Program-made: the position numbers and the translations under genes
Shown here: one piece after another, positions 43,841 through 52,503 of the stretch
Layout: every line of letters begins with the position of its first letter
Numbering within the stretch: position 1 is the stretch's first letter
The notes under the pieces: generated by a model
Database searches by the model: none
Told to the model about the DNA's origin: nothing
What the model saw: only the letters and a program-made list of their open reading frames with translations
From: Candidatus Gastranaerophilales bacterium
GTDB lineage: Bacteria > Cyanobacteriota > Vampirovibrionia > Gastranaerophilales > Gastranaerophilaceae
DNA length: 64,000 nucleotides
Direction: 5' to 3'
Assembly: GCA_944326905.1 (NCBI GenBank)
Contig: CALVFU010000002.1
Span: forward strand, 83,376-147,375

Positions 43841-44479
43841 CTAAAATGATAATATATCATCAAAGTTTCTAAAGTGATAAAATACATTGTGAGCAGAGTT
43901 TTTTAATATCTTATACTTTCCTTTATAATATTCCTGTTGATGTGAGGGTATAAATATTTTATCATTGTCCGAGAGTATTGCGAAATCAAAATTCATAGGA
44001 ATTATATCTTTTGCTGCATAGTTTTCCAGCTTGGTAATTTCTTCCAGGCAGCTTTCAAATGTTCTTTGGGAAGCATTTTTATTAAAAAAAACGAGTTCCT
44101 TTTTGTTCATAACAAGGAAATTTTTTCTAAAATCCATGTAGTTATTTATATTTAAGTCTTTGAAAATTTGACGAACATTTTCAGGAATTCCAAAATATTC
44201 ATCGGTTAAGAGAGGATTACCGTTAATTGCAATTTTTAACTCTGTTTTGGGAAGTTTGTTTTTAATTAGTCCTGCACAAAATACCCCTGCTGAATATGCA
44301 ATCAAATAATATTTCTTGTAACCCAAAAAATCAAAATCAAAATCTGTATTGGTGTAATCCCAGCAAATTAAAACATCTTTAGACGCCTTCATGTTTTGAA
44401 ATTGAATATCATCGCAGCCCCAGCCGCTCAAAAAAATTATTAGTTCATCAGTATTGTTTTTAATAAGTTTCTGTTTCAT
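43841..44479 (-). CDS. BioG-like pimeloyl-ACP methyl ester esterase (DUF452)
   Basis: About 212 residues of alpha/beta-hydrolase. The oxyanion segment IIFLSGWGCDD is characteristic of BioG/DUF452. The nucleophile is the Ser in IAYSAGVFCA, with probable Asp in ILSDNDKIFIP and His in NSAHNVF. It would free pimeloyl-ACP for biotin synthesis. No other bio genes are adjacent. The ATG at 44479 is used; a TTG at 44500 would add seven residues. Confidence 0.68.
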   Translation of the reverse strand: MKQKLIKNNTDELIIFLSGWGCDDIQFQNMKASKDVLICWDYTNTDFDFDFLGYKKYYLIAYSAGVFCAGLIKNKLPKTELKIAINGNPLLTDEYFGIPENVRQIFKDLNINNYMDFRKNFLVMNKKELVFFNKNASQRTFESCLEEITKLENYAAKDIIPMNFDFAILSDNDKIFIPSHQQEYYKGKYKILKNSAHNVFYHFRNFDDILSF

Positions 44480-44630
44480 AGCTTTTTTTGATTTATTCAA
44501 TTATTATATTAAAATATTATAACTTACAAAATAATCAGTTGATAGCCTGTTTTTTAGATTATCCTAGTTTTTACAGCTAGGTTGTGATTTATGTAAAATC
44601 ATTAGAATACGCTTTTTAAAGGTATAAAAA

Positions 44631-45422
44631 CTAATTATCATTTGCAAAAATAAGCGTCTCCCCGTCATCAGGGATTAGGAGATTATCTATTTTGTTTTTA
44701 GTTTTAAATTCTTTCAAGTCTTGCCTTGTAATTGAAAGGTGGCTTACTGTATCCATATGGCTTGCAACTACAGTTGCCTCAGGTGCTGTATCCAGAACAT
44801 TTTTTACATCTTCAATGTTCATAATTATGCGTTCACCATTTAAAAGAGTTGCAGCGCAGGCATTAACAACTATTATGTCGGGATGATATTTATCTAGAAC
44901 ATTTTTTACTTCATTACACCAAATAGTATCGCCTGCTATATATAAAATTTTTTCATTTTGTGATTTAAAAACAACGCCCATCGCATCGTAAGGCATGTTA
45001 ACAGAATCGCATAACGGTTTAATTGTTTCTCTTTTACCGTGTTGTGTACTTGTTTTGTATAGAGTTATATCATTATAGTTTGTGCCATATTCTGATATAA
45101 TTTCAATATTTGTAAATCCTTTTGATATAACGTAATCTTTGTCAATATCAGACTGGACAAAAAGTTTTATATTTTTATCTAATGCTTTTTCTGCAAATTC
45201 ATCCCAGTGATCAGGGTGAATGTGAGTGATAATTACTGCATCAACATCAACAATTTTGTCGATATTAAAAGGCAATTCTACTCTTGGTTGCCGAATTTGT
45301 GAATTTATTGCCATATCAAAGCCTGGCATATACTCTTTTGGCATAAGCCAAGGGTCAATTAAAAATTTTGTATTATTATAGTCTACTATAATTGTTGCAT
45401 TTCTTATTTGTGTAATTTTCAT
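44631..45422 (-). CDS. MBL-fold metal-dependent hydrolase
   Basis: 263 residues with the HIHPDHWDEF metal motif (HxHxDH), a later His in STQHGKRE, GDTIWC with the bridging Asp, and ASHMDTVSH. Similar to UPF0173/RomA-like hydrolases; substrate not known. AAGGAG precedes the start. It is divergent from the HxlR regulator and probably its target. Confidence 0.85.
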   Translation of the reverse strand: MKITQIRNATIIVDYNNTKFLIDPWLMPKEYMPGFDMAINSQIRQPRVELPFNIDKIVDVDAVIITHIHPDHWDEFAEKALDKNIKLFVQSDIDKDYVISKGFTNIEIISEYGTNYNDITLYKTSTQHGKRETIKPLCDSVNMPYDAMGVVFKSQNEKILYIAGDTIWCNEVKNVLDKYHPDIIVVNACAATLLNGERIIMNIEDVKNVLDTAPEATVVASHMDTVSHLSITRQDLKEFKTKNKIDNLLIPDDGETLIFANDN

Positions 45423-45465
45423 TTGATTTCTCCTTCATAATAAATTTTATATAAGCAATTACTTT

Positions 45466-45493
45466 TTGACAAGAATGTACTTTTTTGTATAAT
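45466..45493 (+). promoter_or_regulatory. Strong promoter of the HxlR gene
   Basis: TTGACA (45466-45471), a 16-base spacer and TATAAT (45488-45493). Confidence 0.8.
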
Positions 45494-45495
45494 AC

Positions 45496-45509
45496 TTACT
45501 AAAAAGTAA
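45496..45509. promoter_or_regulatory. Candidate HxlR operator
   Basis: TTACTAAAAAGTAA is palindromic (TTACT/AGTAA) just after the -10. Related half-sites TTACTTTTT (45459-45467) and TACTTTTTTGTA (45478-45489) overlap the -35 and spacer. TACT/AGTA half-sites are typical of HxlR-type regulators. Confidence 0.5.
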
Positions 45510-45524
45510 ATAAGGTTATTGTTC

Positions 45525-45884
45525 ATGATAAAACGAAGAAAAGAGGAATATAAGTGCCCATTAGAGGTAACTATGGAAATAATCGGCGGAAAATACAAAG
45601 GAGTAATAATAGGACATTTGATTGGCAAAATTTTAAGATACAACGAACTGCAAAAACTGATATCCCATGCGACGCCTAAAATGCTTATTCAGCAATTAAA
45701 AGAATTGGAGGCAGATGGAATAATAAAAAGAAAAATGTATCCGATAGTTCCTCCAAAGACAGAATACTCTCTTACTCAAAGAGGAAAGACGTTAATCCCT
45801 GCAATTATAGAATTGAATAAATGGGGGATGGATTATTTAAAAGAAGAAAATATTCCTTGCGCATATAATGGCGAGAATAATTAG
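45525..45884 (+). CDS. HxlR-family transcriptional regulator
   Basis: 119 residues of winged helix. The family opening KCPLEVTMEIIGGKYKGVII contains the conserved Cys that can sense oxidants or electrophiles. ISHATPKMLIQQLKELEADG and VPPKTEYSLTQRGKTLIP match the recognition helix and wing. The ATG at 45525 is used; an upstream TTG is less likely. It probably controls itself and the divergent hydrolase, and perhaps the flavodoxin-like reductase downstream. Confidence 0.9.
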   Translation: MIKRRKEEYKCPLEVTMEIIGGKYKGVIIGHLIGKILRYNELQKLISHATPKMLIQQLKELEADGIIKRKMYPIVPPKTEYSLTQRGKTLIPAIIELNKWGMDYLKEENIPCAYNGENN

Positions 45885-46017
45885 AAATTTAATTTTTGTA
45901 TTTGTTGAATAAATATCTTAAAACAAAAGTAGAGAAATTGTTATACAAATTTTATTATTTTTTATACTATAATTAGTACCAGGAACTTTTAAAACGACAA
46001 AATAAAGGTAAATTAGT

Positions 46018-46659
46018 ATGAAAATAATTCTTGTAAATGGAAGCAGCCATATAAAAGGGACAACAATGAAAGTCTTGGAGGAAATGATTCAAGTCTTTGA
46101 AAGAGAAGGTATTTCAACAGAGGTTGTTCAACTAGGAGCCAAGCCGATTGCGGACTGTCTCCAGTGTAATGTTTGTAAAAAGACAGGTGTATGTGTAATT
46201 AATGACGATGGAGTTAATGAATTTATAGAAAAAGCGCGTGAAGCTGACGGCTTTATTTTTGCAACGCCTGTTTATTTTGCGCATCCAAGCGGAAGAATTT
46301 TTTCATTCCTTGACAGAGTTTTTTATGCGAATAGTAAAAATGGAATTTATGATGCGTTTCAATTTAAGCCTGGTGCTGCTGTGGCAGTAGCCAGAAGAGG
46401 CGGCTCAAGTGCATCACTAGATGCGTTAAGTAAATATTTTGGTATAGCGCAAATGCCGGTAGCCGGGTCTACTTACTGGAATATGGTTCATGGTTTGCTT
46501 CCTGAAGATGTTCAATATGATGAAGAAGGCTTGCAAACAATGAGAAATCTTGCCCAAAATATGGTTTGGATGCTAAGATGCATTGACGCCGGCAAAAAGA
46601 ACGGTGTACCTTACCCTAATATAGAAACTTCTGCCTGCACAAATTTTGTAAGAAGATAG
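46018..46659 (+). CDS. Flavodoxin-family NAD(P)H-dependent FMN reductase
   Basis: 213 residues. LVNGSSHIKGTTMKVLEEM is the FMN phosphate loop, DCLQCNVCKKTGVCVIND a cysteine-rich insert typical of iron-sulfur flavoprotein-like reductases, and FATPVYFAHPSGRIFSFLDR the isoalloxazine-contacting strand. AAGG precedes the start. It lies downstream of the HxlR gene, a common pairing in electrophile-stress responses. Confidence 0.88.
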   Translation: MKIILVNGSSHIKGTTMKVLEEMIQVFEREGISTEVVQLGAKPIADCLQCNVCKKTGVCVINDDGVNEFIEKAREADGFIFATPVYFAHPSGRIFSFLDRVFYANSKNGIYDAFQFKPGAAVAVARRGGSSASLDALSKYFGIAQMPVAGSTYWNMVHGLLPEDVQYDEEGLQTMRNLAQNMVWMLRCIDAGKKNGVPYPNIETSACTNFVRR

Positions 46660-46713
46660 TCGGTGATATGCTATTAAAATGCATTCTTGATAGGTCTTAA
46701 AAGAAGAGGTTTT

Positions 46714-47160
46714 CTAATTATTCAACTGCATATACAAAATCGGGTAATGATTTCCCTGTTCATCAACTTCTGACCTTTTATAAACCTTAAAACCCAGGTG
46801 CTCATAAAAACCTTTAGCCTGCGGGTTTTGTTCGTTTACTGCTAATTCATTTATTGAAAAATTTTTAATTCCATATTCAACAAGTTTTTTACCTATACCT
46901 TTGCCTCTTTTTTTAGGTGAAACAAAGAGCATTTCAAGTTTTTGCCCTTCTATTCCCATAAAGGCAGCCGGCATATCATTACATTTTGCAATTACTAGGT
47001 GAGAAATATTTTTTAAAGCATCCGGCAGAAATTTTTCTTTAATATTCAGTATTTCACTTTTCGGCAGAAATAAATGCGTTGCCCTGACAGATTTTTCCCA
47101 GATATCTATAAGAAAATTAATAAGCAATTGTGTTCTGTGCTCTAGTTCAATTATTTGCAT
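46714..47160 (-). CDS. GNAT-family N-acetyltransferase
   Basis: 148 residues. MLFVSPKKRGKGIGKKLVEY is the acetyl-CoA loop and NEQNPQAKGFYEHLGFKVY the terminal block. Substrate unknown. It overlaps the 3' end of the broken acetyltransferase gene by 14 bases and follows it in the same direction. AAGGGGGC upstream serves as ribosome site. Confidence 0.87.
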   Translation of the reverse strand: MQIIELEHRTQLLINFLIDIWEKSVRATHLFLPKSEILNIKEKFLPDALKNISHLVIAKCNDMPAAFMGIEGQKLEMLFVSPKKRGKGIGKKLVEYGIKNFSINELAVNEQNPQAKGFYEHLGFKVYKRSEVDEQGNHYPILYMQLNN

Positions 47161-47757
47161 TTTGCCCCCTTATATCATCAAAATATTTTATTACACCACA
47201 AGGATTGCCGACCGCAATGCAATTATCAGGAATAGACTTATTTACCACGCTGCCGGCGCCTACTATACTGTTTTTTCCTATTGTTATGCCAGGAAGAATT
47301 ATTGCCCCTCCGCCTATCCAGGCGCCGTCTTTTATTTCAATAGGGGCTGCGCAGGTATTATAATAAATAGGATCGTTTTCTGCTCTTTCAAGAATATATC
47401 GTTCTTCTGGTAGCACAGGATGGTATGCTGTATAAATTTGAACATTCGGTGCCAGCATTACACAATTTTCGATAATTATTTTTTCATTATCAATGAATGT
47501 GCACCTAGGACCTATAATGACATCATTTCCGATAAAAATATTTTTCCGTATTCGCAGTGAAAATTCTCATCAATTACAACATTACAGCCAATTGAACCGA
47601 ATAATAGTTCAAGAATTTGACGTTTTTGGCGCTTATCGTTAAAATTTAATGAATCGTATTTTTTTATCAAAGCTCTTGCATTTGCTCTCATTTTACACAA
47701 TTCTGTAGAATTTGTATCAATTAATTTATATTTTTTTTCATTTATTACTCCTAACAT
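47147..47757 (-). pseudogene. Maltose/galactoside O-acetyltransferase, frameshifted
   Basis: Hexapeptide-repeat acetyltransferase of the Maa/LacA type. The N-terminal half (Maa-like helices CKMRANARALIKKYDSLNFN, then IGCNVVIDENFHCEYGK) and the C-terminal half (LAPNVQIYTAYHPVLPEER, GGGAIILPGITIGKNSIVGA) are in different frames. Adding one A to the five-A run (T5 at 47541-47545 on the plus strand) restores GKNIFIGNDVIIGPRCTF and fuses them. So one base is missing, by true decay or by sequence error. Confidence 0.85.
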
Positions 47758-47929
47758 AAAATATAACATAAATATTTTGTTATTTGCTTTTTATTGCCGA
47801 AAAAAAATCATGCCATCCGGAATAAGAAATTACATTATATTCTCTTTATCCTACCTCTACTAAGTTTTGGTATGTTAAAAAACTACCTACAACCTGCTTT
47901 TTTTTATTTATAAAAAAACACTGTAGTGT

Positions 47930-47980
47930 TTCTCCGAATAAAAAAGGCTAAGTTTCTCTTAGCCTTTTTTATTCGGAGAA
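47930..47980 (-). terminator. Terminator of tRNA-Ser within a 23-base perfect palindrome
   Basis: AAAAAAGGCTAAG/CTTAGCCTTTTTT forms the terminator for the tRNA. Pairing continues outward without a mismatch through ATTCGGAGAA/TTCTCCGAAT, so the far arm can also pair with the tRNA acceptor 3' strand. Loop TTTCT (47953-47957). Confidence 0.85.
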
Positions 47981-48060
47981 GGCGGGATTCGAACCCGCGG
48001 TGAAGTTACCCCCACACAAACGTTCCAGGTTTGCACCTTAAACCACTCGGACACCTCTCC
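47974..48060 (-). tRNA. tRNA-Ser (anticodon GGA)
   Basis: 87 bases with a long variable arm. Acceptor GGAGAGG/CTTCTCC, anticodon stem CAAAC/GTTTG around loop CTGGAAC, T-arm GCGGG-TTCGAAT-CCCGC, discriminator G. It lies at the boundary with the prophage integrase fragment, a usual attachment location. Confidence 0.95.
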
Positions 48061-48091
48061 TTTGATTCTAGCGCGTTTTAGGGTTTTATGC

Positions 48092-48702
48092 TCATTTTTG
48101 CTCATATTTTAACTCGCCCCACGCGTCAAACGCTTGTTTTTTTGTGTTAGGCATAACGTGACTGTATGTATCTAACGTAATCTTCGCGCTTGAATGTCCC
48201 AATTGTTCCTGTACGTATTTTATCGCAATCCCCTTTGAAAGTAAATAGGTTGCATATGTATGTCGCAAATCGTTGAACCTTAATGTATTAACATTATTAT
48301 CGTAAGGTAACCGTTCGGACAACTTTTGCAGTACAAGTTTATAATATCGTTCAGTCATATTATAAGCATGCAACGACCGCCCCGTTGGCGTACAAAAAAC
48401 AGTTTGTATAAAATTTTCTGCCGTTTTTTATGCTCATAAAGTATGTGAGCAAGCTCTTCGGACATATCTATTAATCTTATACTTGTAAGCGTTTTAGGCG
48501 TCGTTATTTGCCTTTTATAAATTTGCTTGTTTACGCTTATTTTTCTCATTTTAAAATCTATATCAGCCCATTCCAGTGCTAAGATTTCGCCCCGCCGCAT
48601 TCCTGTATGTATCGCCAGATAGAAAATTGCATAATAAGCAGGGGTAAGTTTTGGGGCTATTTCAAGAAATAACGGAATTTCAAACTCGGTTAAAAATTTA
48701 TG
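48092..48702 (-). pseudogene. Tyrosine integrase remnant (truncated, frameshifted)
   Basis: Catalytic domain of a phage-type tyrosine recombinase. The first active arginine is in GMRRGEILALEWADID; the second block is DLRHTYATYLL and LGHSSAKITLDTYSHV (Arg, His, His, nucleophile Tyr). The two blocks are in different frames, because one T is missing from a T6 run (A6 at 48394-48399 on the plus strand). The 5' part with the arm-binding and SAM-like domains is absent: the frame is closed at 48702, where the next gene starts. Almost surely inactive as read. Confidence 0.88.
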
Positions 48703-49119
48703 TTAGATAACGAAGGGTTCCTATTTTTTATAATTTTTTTATTTCTTTTGCCTCCAGCAGTTCAGGCGCGGCGGCTTTATCCTGAATCGGAGTATCAGGC
48801 TCTATGGTGCGGCAAGCGCGGTGGGGTTATAGAGTACAGGCTCAACGACAAAACCCGCGTTGATTGCTTACTCCCAAATTTAGCTGTTGAAGTGGATTTT
48901 GCCAATAAATGGGCTGAAGGCATCGGACAGGCACTCTACTACGGTAAGATAACAAACCGGCAGGCTGCCTGCGTCCTAATAATCGAAAACCCGGAAAAAG
49001 ATATAAAATACTTAAATCGCTTGCGGCGCGCAGTCTACCGCAAAGGCTTAAACATGCGCACCTATACCATCAAGCAGGCAAATGTAAATATATATCTTGA
49101 CATCTGGAGTGTCATGTGA
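48700..49119 (+). CDS. Secreted or membrane-anchored protein, PD-(D/E)XK nuclease-like
   Basis: 139 residues. A hydrophobic N-terminal segment (FFIIFLFLLPPAVQA) looks like a signal peptide. The remainder has the pattern KTRVDCLLPNLAVEVDFANK followed by WAEGIGQALYYG, close to the Asp-(Glu-X-Lys) core of PD-(D/E)XK nucleases. An exported nuclease fold is unusual, and the activity is unproven. Its start coincides with the truncation point of the integrase. Confidence 0.6.
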   Translation: MLDNEGFLFFIIFLFLLPPAVQARRLYPESEYQALWCGKRGGVIEYRLNDKTRVDCLLPNLAVEVDFANKWAEGIGQALYYGKITNRQAACVLIIENPEKDIKYLNRLRRAVYRKGLNMRTYTIKQANVNIYLDIWSVM

Positions 49120-49125
49120 TATTAT
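49097..49125 (+). promoter_or_regulatory. Promoter predicting a leaderless hicA mRNA
   Basis: TTGACA (49097-49102), a 17-base spacer ending in TGA, then TATTAT (49120-49125), which ends six bases before the ATG at 49132. No ribosome site. Confidence 0.8.
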
Positions 49126-49131
49126 GACAAT

Positions 49132-49368
49132 ATGAGCAAGGTTGATAAAATTATTCTAAAATTTAAACAATCTAATGCCGGTCAGAGATTTGAAGATTGT
49201 GAAAAAGTTTTATTTGAATTAGGCTTTATTCTTAAAAGGGTTAAAGGCTCTCATCATCAGTACAGAAAAGATAATCTTACTCTAACAGTTGCTAACCACA
49301 AGCCGGTCGCGAAAGACGCTGTAAATGATATTTTAAAACTATGGGAGATGTACCATGAACAAAAATAA
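49132..49368 (+). CDS. hicA: HicA-family mRNA interferase toxin
   Basis: 78 residues of dsRBD-like fold. VLFELGFILKRVKGSHHQYR contains the catalytic His of the family (GSHH), and TVANHKPVAKDAVNDILK completes it. As a toxin it would cleave mRNA independently of the ribosome. It overlaps the HicB-like antitoxin by 14 bases. Predicted to be translated from a leaderless transcript. Confidence 0.88.
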   Translation: MSKVDKIILKFKQSNAGQRFEDCEKVLFELGFILKRVKGSHHQYRKDNLTLTVANHKPVAKDAVNDILKLWEMYHEQK

Positions 49369-49714
49369 TAATAAAACTCTTGATGATTATTTAAAATTAC
49401 CCTGGCAGTTTGAATTTGATTATTGCCCGGATGAGCAGGCTTATACTGCAAGAGTAAAAGGTTTGATGTGCTACTCTAACGGTAAAACTTTAGAAGAGGC
49501 TACTAAAAATATTCAAGAAGCTCTGCAATTCCACATTGAAGGATGTTTAGAAGACGGTACACCTATTGAAATAATTAATGAAGAACGTGCTACAGGTCGT
49601 ATCGCTATTAGAACATCAAAGGCAATTCATTTAAAATTGTTACATCTGGCAGATGAACAAGATGTTTCTGTTTCTCATCTTATAAATGATGCAATTGTTA
49701 AACAATATGGCTAA
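49355..49714 (+). CDS. hicB: HicB-family antitoxin
   Basis: 119 residues. The N-terminal partial RNase H-like domain (EFDYCPDEQAYTARVKGLMC, TLEEATKNIQEALQFHIEG) binds HicA, and the C-terminal SKAIHLKLLHLADEQDVSVS is a ribbon-helix-helix DNA-binding segment, so it probably represses its own operon. It follows hicA with overlap. Confidence 0.9.
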   Translation: MNKNNNKTLDDYLKLPWQFEFDYCPDEQAYTARVKGLMCYSNGKTLEEATKNIQEALQFHIEGCLEDGTPIEIINEERATGRIAIRTSKAIHLKLLHLADEQDVSVSHLINDAIVKQYG

Positions 49715-49900
49715 ATGAATTAATTTATTTCTGCCTATTAACCTCTGTGACCACGTCACGCTGTATCTGGATTGCGTTTAATTTCTCTTGATAGTCCAGA
49801 CGTTGGTTTGCTGATTTTATTTTTCAATTTTCAAAAAAACTTATCACCCTTTATCACTTGTTTTCACCACCATAATGCGCTATCGTTATAGTGGGTTTAA

Positions 49901-50362
49901 ATGAAAAAAGTTGCAATCTGCGGAATAGGTAATTCTTTAAAGAATTTTGATTGCTCATCTGCCTATGAAGTCTGGGGGGTGAATCACAAGCACGCTTACA
50001 AGCGGCTTGATTTGTTTTTCAACCTGCATATAAAAGAAAAGATTGAAGGCGTTATAACGCAGGCTAACTTTCCGTTTGATGAGGTTTGTCAACTCCGAAA
50101 AATACCGATTGTTGGCAGAAACACACGCTGGCGTTATTTTGCTTCCAGTATGTCATATATGACAGCTTACGCTATTTTAAAAGGTTATGATGAAATCCTT
50201 TATGCCGGATGTGATTTTAAAACAAAAGATGAAAGCCGCACAAAGCAAAAAGAATGCCTTGAGCAGTGGATTGCATTTGCACAGGGCAGAGGGATAAATA
50301 TTAAAGTCATAGCGGAAAGCCTGCTGTGTGAAGAAACAGGATTGTATATTTTGAAACATTAG
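49901..50362 (+). CDS. Phage-associated hypothetical protein, Rossmann-like
   Basis: 153 residues. It begins with a Rossmann-like strand-loop (VAICGIGNSLKNFD), has GVNHKHAYKRLDLFFNLH and ends with ILYAGCDFKTKDESR. It resembles phage proteins of the DUF115/MptE-like fold. Function unknown. It lies just upstream of the terminase genes. Confidence 0.6.
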   Translation: MKKVAICGIGNSLKNFDCSSAYEVWGVNHKHAYKRLDLFFNLHIKEKIEGVITQANFPFDEVCQLRKIPIVGRNTRWRYFASSMSYMTAYAILKGYDEILYAGCDFKTKDESRTKQKECLEQWIAFAQGRGINIKVIAESLLCEETGLYILKH

Positions 50363-50375
50363 CATAGGGTTTGTT

Positions 50376-50671
50376 ATGAATATAAGTGAAAGAATAAAAG
50401 AATTTTTAAATAAGAAACCTTCAGTAGAACAAAAAAAATATGCAATGATATTCTAAAGTATATAGAAAAAGGAGAGCTTGAGGATATTCCTTTTTCTTAT
50501 TTGATTGAAAAAGTCTACATTAGTAATACGGCAATTCATATAATGTTTAAAGAAGATGATGAATTTGAAGAACTGCAAATCGTTCTACCTGCCTTAATAA
50601 AAACATATTGTTTAAAACACAAAGAAAATTCTTCATGTAAACAAATTTTAGAGAAAATTTTTCGTATATGA
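50376..50671 (+). pseudogene. Small phage gene frameshifted at an A8 run
   Basis: The ATG at 50376 starts MNISERIKEFLNKKPSVEQK, then stops at 50454-50456. One extra A in the run at 50431-50438 would give NDILKYIEKGELEDIPFSYL and continue to the TGA at 50669-50671, overlapping the small terminase start, about 97 residues in all. Could be real decay, a sequencing error, or rescued by slippage. Family unknown. Confidence 0.6.
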
Positions 50672-51042
50672 CAAAAAAGAAAAAGCGTAAAACCGACAAA
50701 AATTTAATACCGCTTAATGAGCGAACAAAGGAAGAACAACGAGAAATAGCTCAAATGGGCGGCAAAAAATCGGGTGAAGTCCGCAGGGAAAGAAAGAAGT
50801 TAAAAGAACTTTTGGAAATTGCCCTTTCACTTCCTGATGAAGAAACAGGCGAACAAAATGATATGTCTATGACCTGTGCAATTGTAAAAGAAGCGAAAAA
50901 AGGTAACGTAACAGCGTATCTTGCTATTCGTGATACCTTAGGTGAAAAACCGACAGAAAAAGTCGAAGCCACAAACGCAACAATCACCGTAACCGACGAA
51001 AAAACAATTGAAAGTGTTATGAATAAACTGAAAGATTTATGA
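50668..51042 (+). CDS. Terminase small subunit-like protein
   Basis: 124 residues, basic N-terminus, then EEQREIAQMGGKKSGEVRRE, a motif common in small proteins next to terminase genes, and helical DNA-binding character. Its position immediately before the large terminase (ATGA overlap) supports the call. It would bind packaging sites. Confidence 0.7.
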   Translation: MTKKKKRKTDKNLIPLNERTKEEQREIAQMGGKKSGEVRRERKKLKELLEIALSLPDEETGEQNDMSMTCAIVKEAKKGNVTAYLAIRDTLGEKPTEKVEATNATITVTDEKTIESVMNKLKDL

Positions 51043-52406
51043 CGGTAAGAGATGATTATAATACTTTAGAGGAGTTAGGAATTTTAAAACTTGCCTGTGA
51101 AAACTCTCTAAAGGCTTATATCAAAGTAATGCATCATTACAACGTAGGCAATCCCTTTACATTCAAACACTTTCACAATTCTATTATTTCGCACCTCGAA
51201 AATCGTGTAAACTATAAGACCACAAAAAACTTGCTTATCAATATGCCTGTAGGCTTTGGTAAAACAGCACTAATTGAGTATTATATCTCGTGGTGTTTTG
51301 CAAAAAACAAAAATTACACCTTCCTTTATACTTCATACTCTGATGATTTGGTTACAAAACATTCATCAGAAATTATGGAGCAGATGAAAAGCGAAACGTA
51401 TTCAACATTTTGGCAGTATGATTTTAAAAAAAGCAAGCAGTCAAAATCTAACTGGTCTATAGAGGGTTCAACAGGCAGGAGCGGATTAACAGCCGGAGCA
51501 ATGGGCGGTACAATTACAGGTTTAGACGCAGGAAACCCCGCAATCGTGGGCTTTTGCGGTGCAATGATAATAGACGACCCTTTAAAAGCTACAGACATAA
51601 TTTTTGAAACAAAAAGGCAGGATTGTATTTATAAATACAATTCAGCACTAAAAACCCGTTTAAGACGTTCGGATGTCCCAATAATACTTATAATGCAGCG
51701 TTTACAAGAGGATGATTTAAGCGGTTGGATTTTAGAAAACGAGCCAGATAAATGGGATGTTGTTAAAATCAGAGCACTAGAAGATGAAAAATCAATCTGG
51801 GAAGAAAAAGTAAGCACGGCAGAGCTTTTAGACAAACGAGACAAAACCCCGTTTGTGTTTTATCCGCAATACCAGCAAGAGCCGAACAGTAATATTAATT
51901 CATCATTTAAAGGCTTGAATTTTGCTGAAAAAGAAGAAGAAAAGAATATTTTTAACGGATTTTCACATACAGATAAAGGTTTTGACGGTTCAGACGGCAC
52001 GGCATTCACGATAATTAATAAAGCTGGTGAAACTTATTATGTTTTTGGTAAACTATGGCAAGAAAAGCACGTTGACGATTGTTTGAACGATATGAGTTTT
52101 TTCAGGCAAAAATATATGTCAGGTATGAATTACACCGAAAAAAACGATGATAAAGGCTATATGGGGCGTAATTTTCCGAACACATCAACTTATCAGGAAA
52201 CACAAAATAAACATTTCAAAATAATGACTTATCTTTATCCGGCTTGGAAAAACATTAAGTTCATTGAAGGTACGGATGAAGCGTATATAAGACAAATACA
52301 AAGCTATAACGAGCACGCTAAGCACGATGATGCACCTGACAGCTTAGCTTCTGCAATAAGGCTTTTTGAAACAAGAACAAAAGTAATAGGAATGAGACCT
52401 TTTTAA
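51039..52406 (+). CDS. Phage terminase large subunit
   Basis: 455 residues. Packaging ATPase with Walker A-type NMPVGFGKTALIEYY and Walker B AMIIDDPLKA, a coupling segment (PIILIMQRLQEDDLSGWI), then the RNase H-like nuclease (HTDKGFDGSDGTAFTII) ending in HAKHDDAPDSLASAI. Complete at both ends. A portal gene would normally follow, but none does. Confidence 0.92.
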   Translation: MTVRDDYNTLEELGILKLACENSLKAYIKVMHHYNVGNPFTFKHFHNSIISHLENRVNYKTTKNLLINMPVGFGKTALIEYYISWCFAKNKNYTFLYTSYSDDLVTKHSSEIMEQMKSETYSTFWQYDFKKSKQSKSNWSIEGSTGRSGLTAGAMGGTITGLDAGNPAIVGFCGAMIIDDPLKATDIIFETKRQDCIYKYNSALKTRLRRSDVPIILIMQRLQEDDLSGWILENEPDKWDVVKIRALEDEKSIWEEKVSTAELLDKRDKTPFVFYPQYQQEPNSNINSSFKGLNFAEKEEEKNIFNGFSHTDKGFDGSDGTAFTIINKAGETYYVFGKLWQEKHVDDCLNDMSFFRQKYMSGMNYTEKNDDKGYMGRNFPNTSTYQETQNKHFKIMTYLYPAWKNIKFIEGTDEAYIRQIQSYNEHAKHDDAPDSLASAIRLFETRTKVIGMRPF

Positions 52407-52503
52407 AAGCGGCAGCCGGAGTGAAGTTGACGGAAACGTTGAGTTTTCGGCAACGTAACTTAACGATGGCGACGTTTCAAATCTTTGATTTGTCAGGAGC
52501 AAA
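52407..52503 (+). other. 97-base junction where head genes are missing
   Basis: A non-coding sequence with a CGTTG/CAACG small stem lies between terminase and the connector-like gene. Portal, protease and major capsid genes would be expected here, so this may be a deletion scar. AGGAG before 52504 is the ribosome site of the next gene. Confidence 0.5.
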
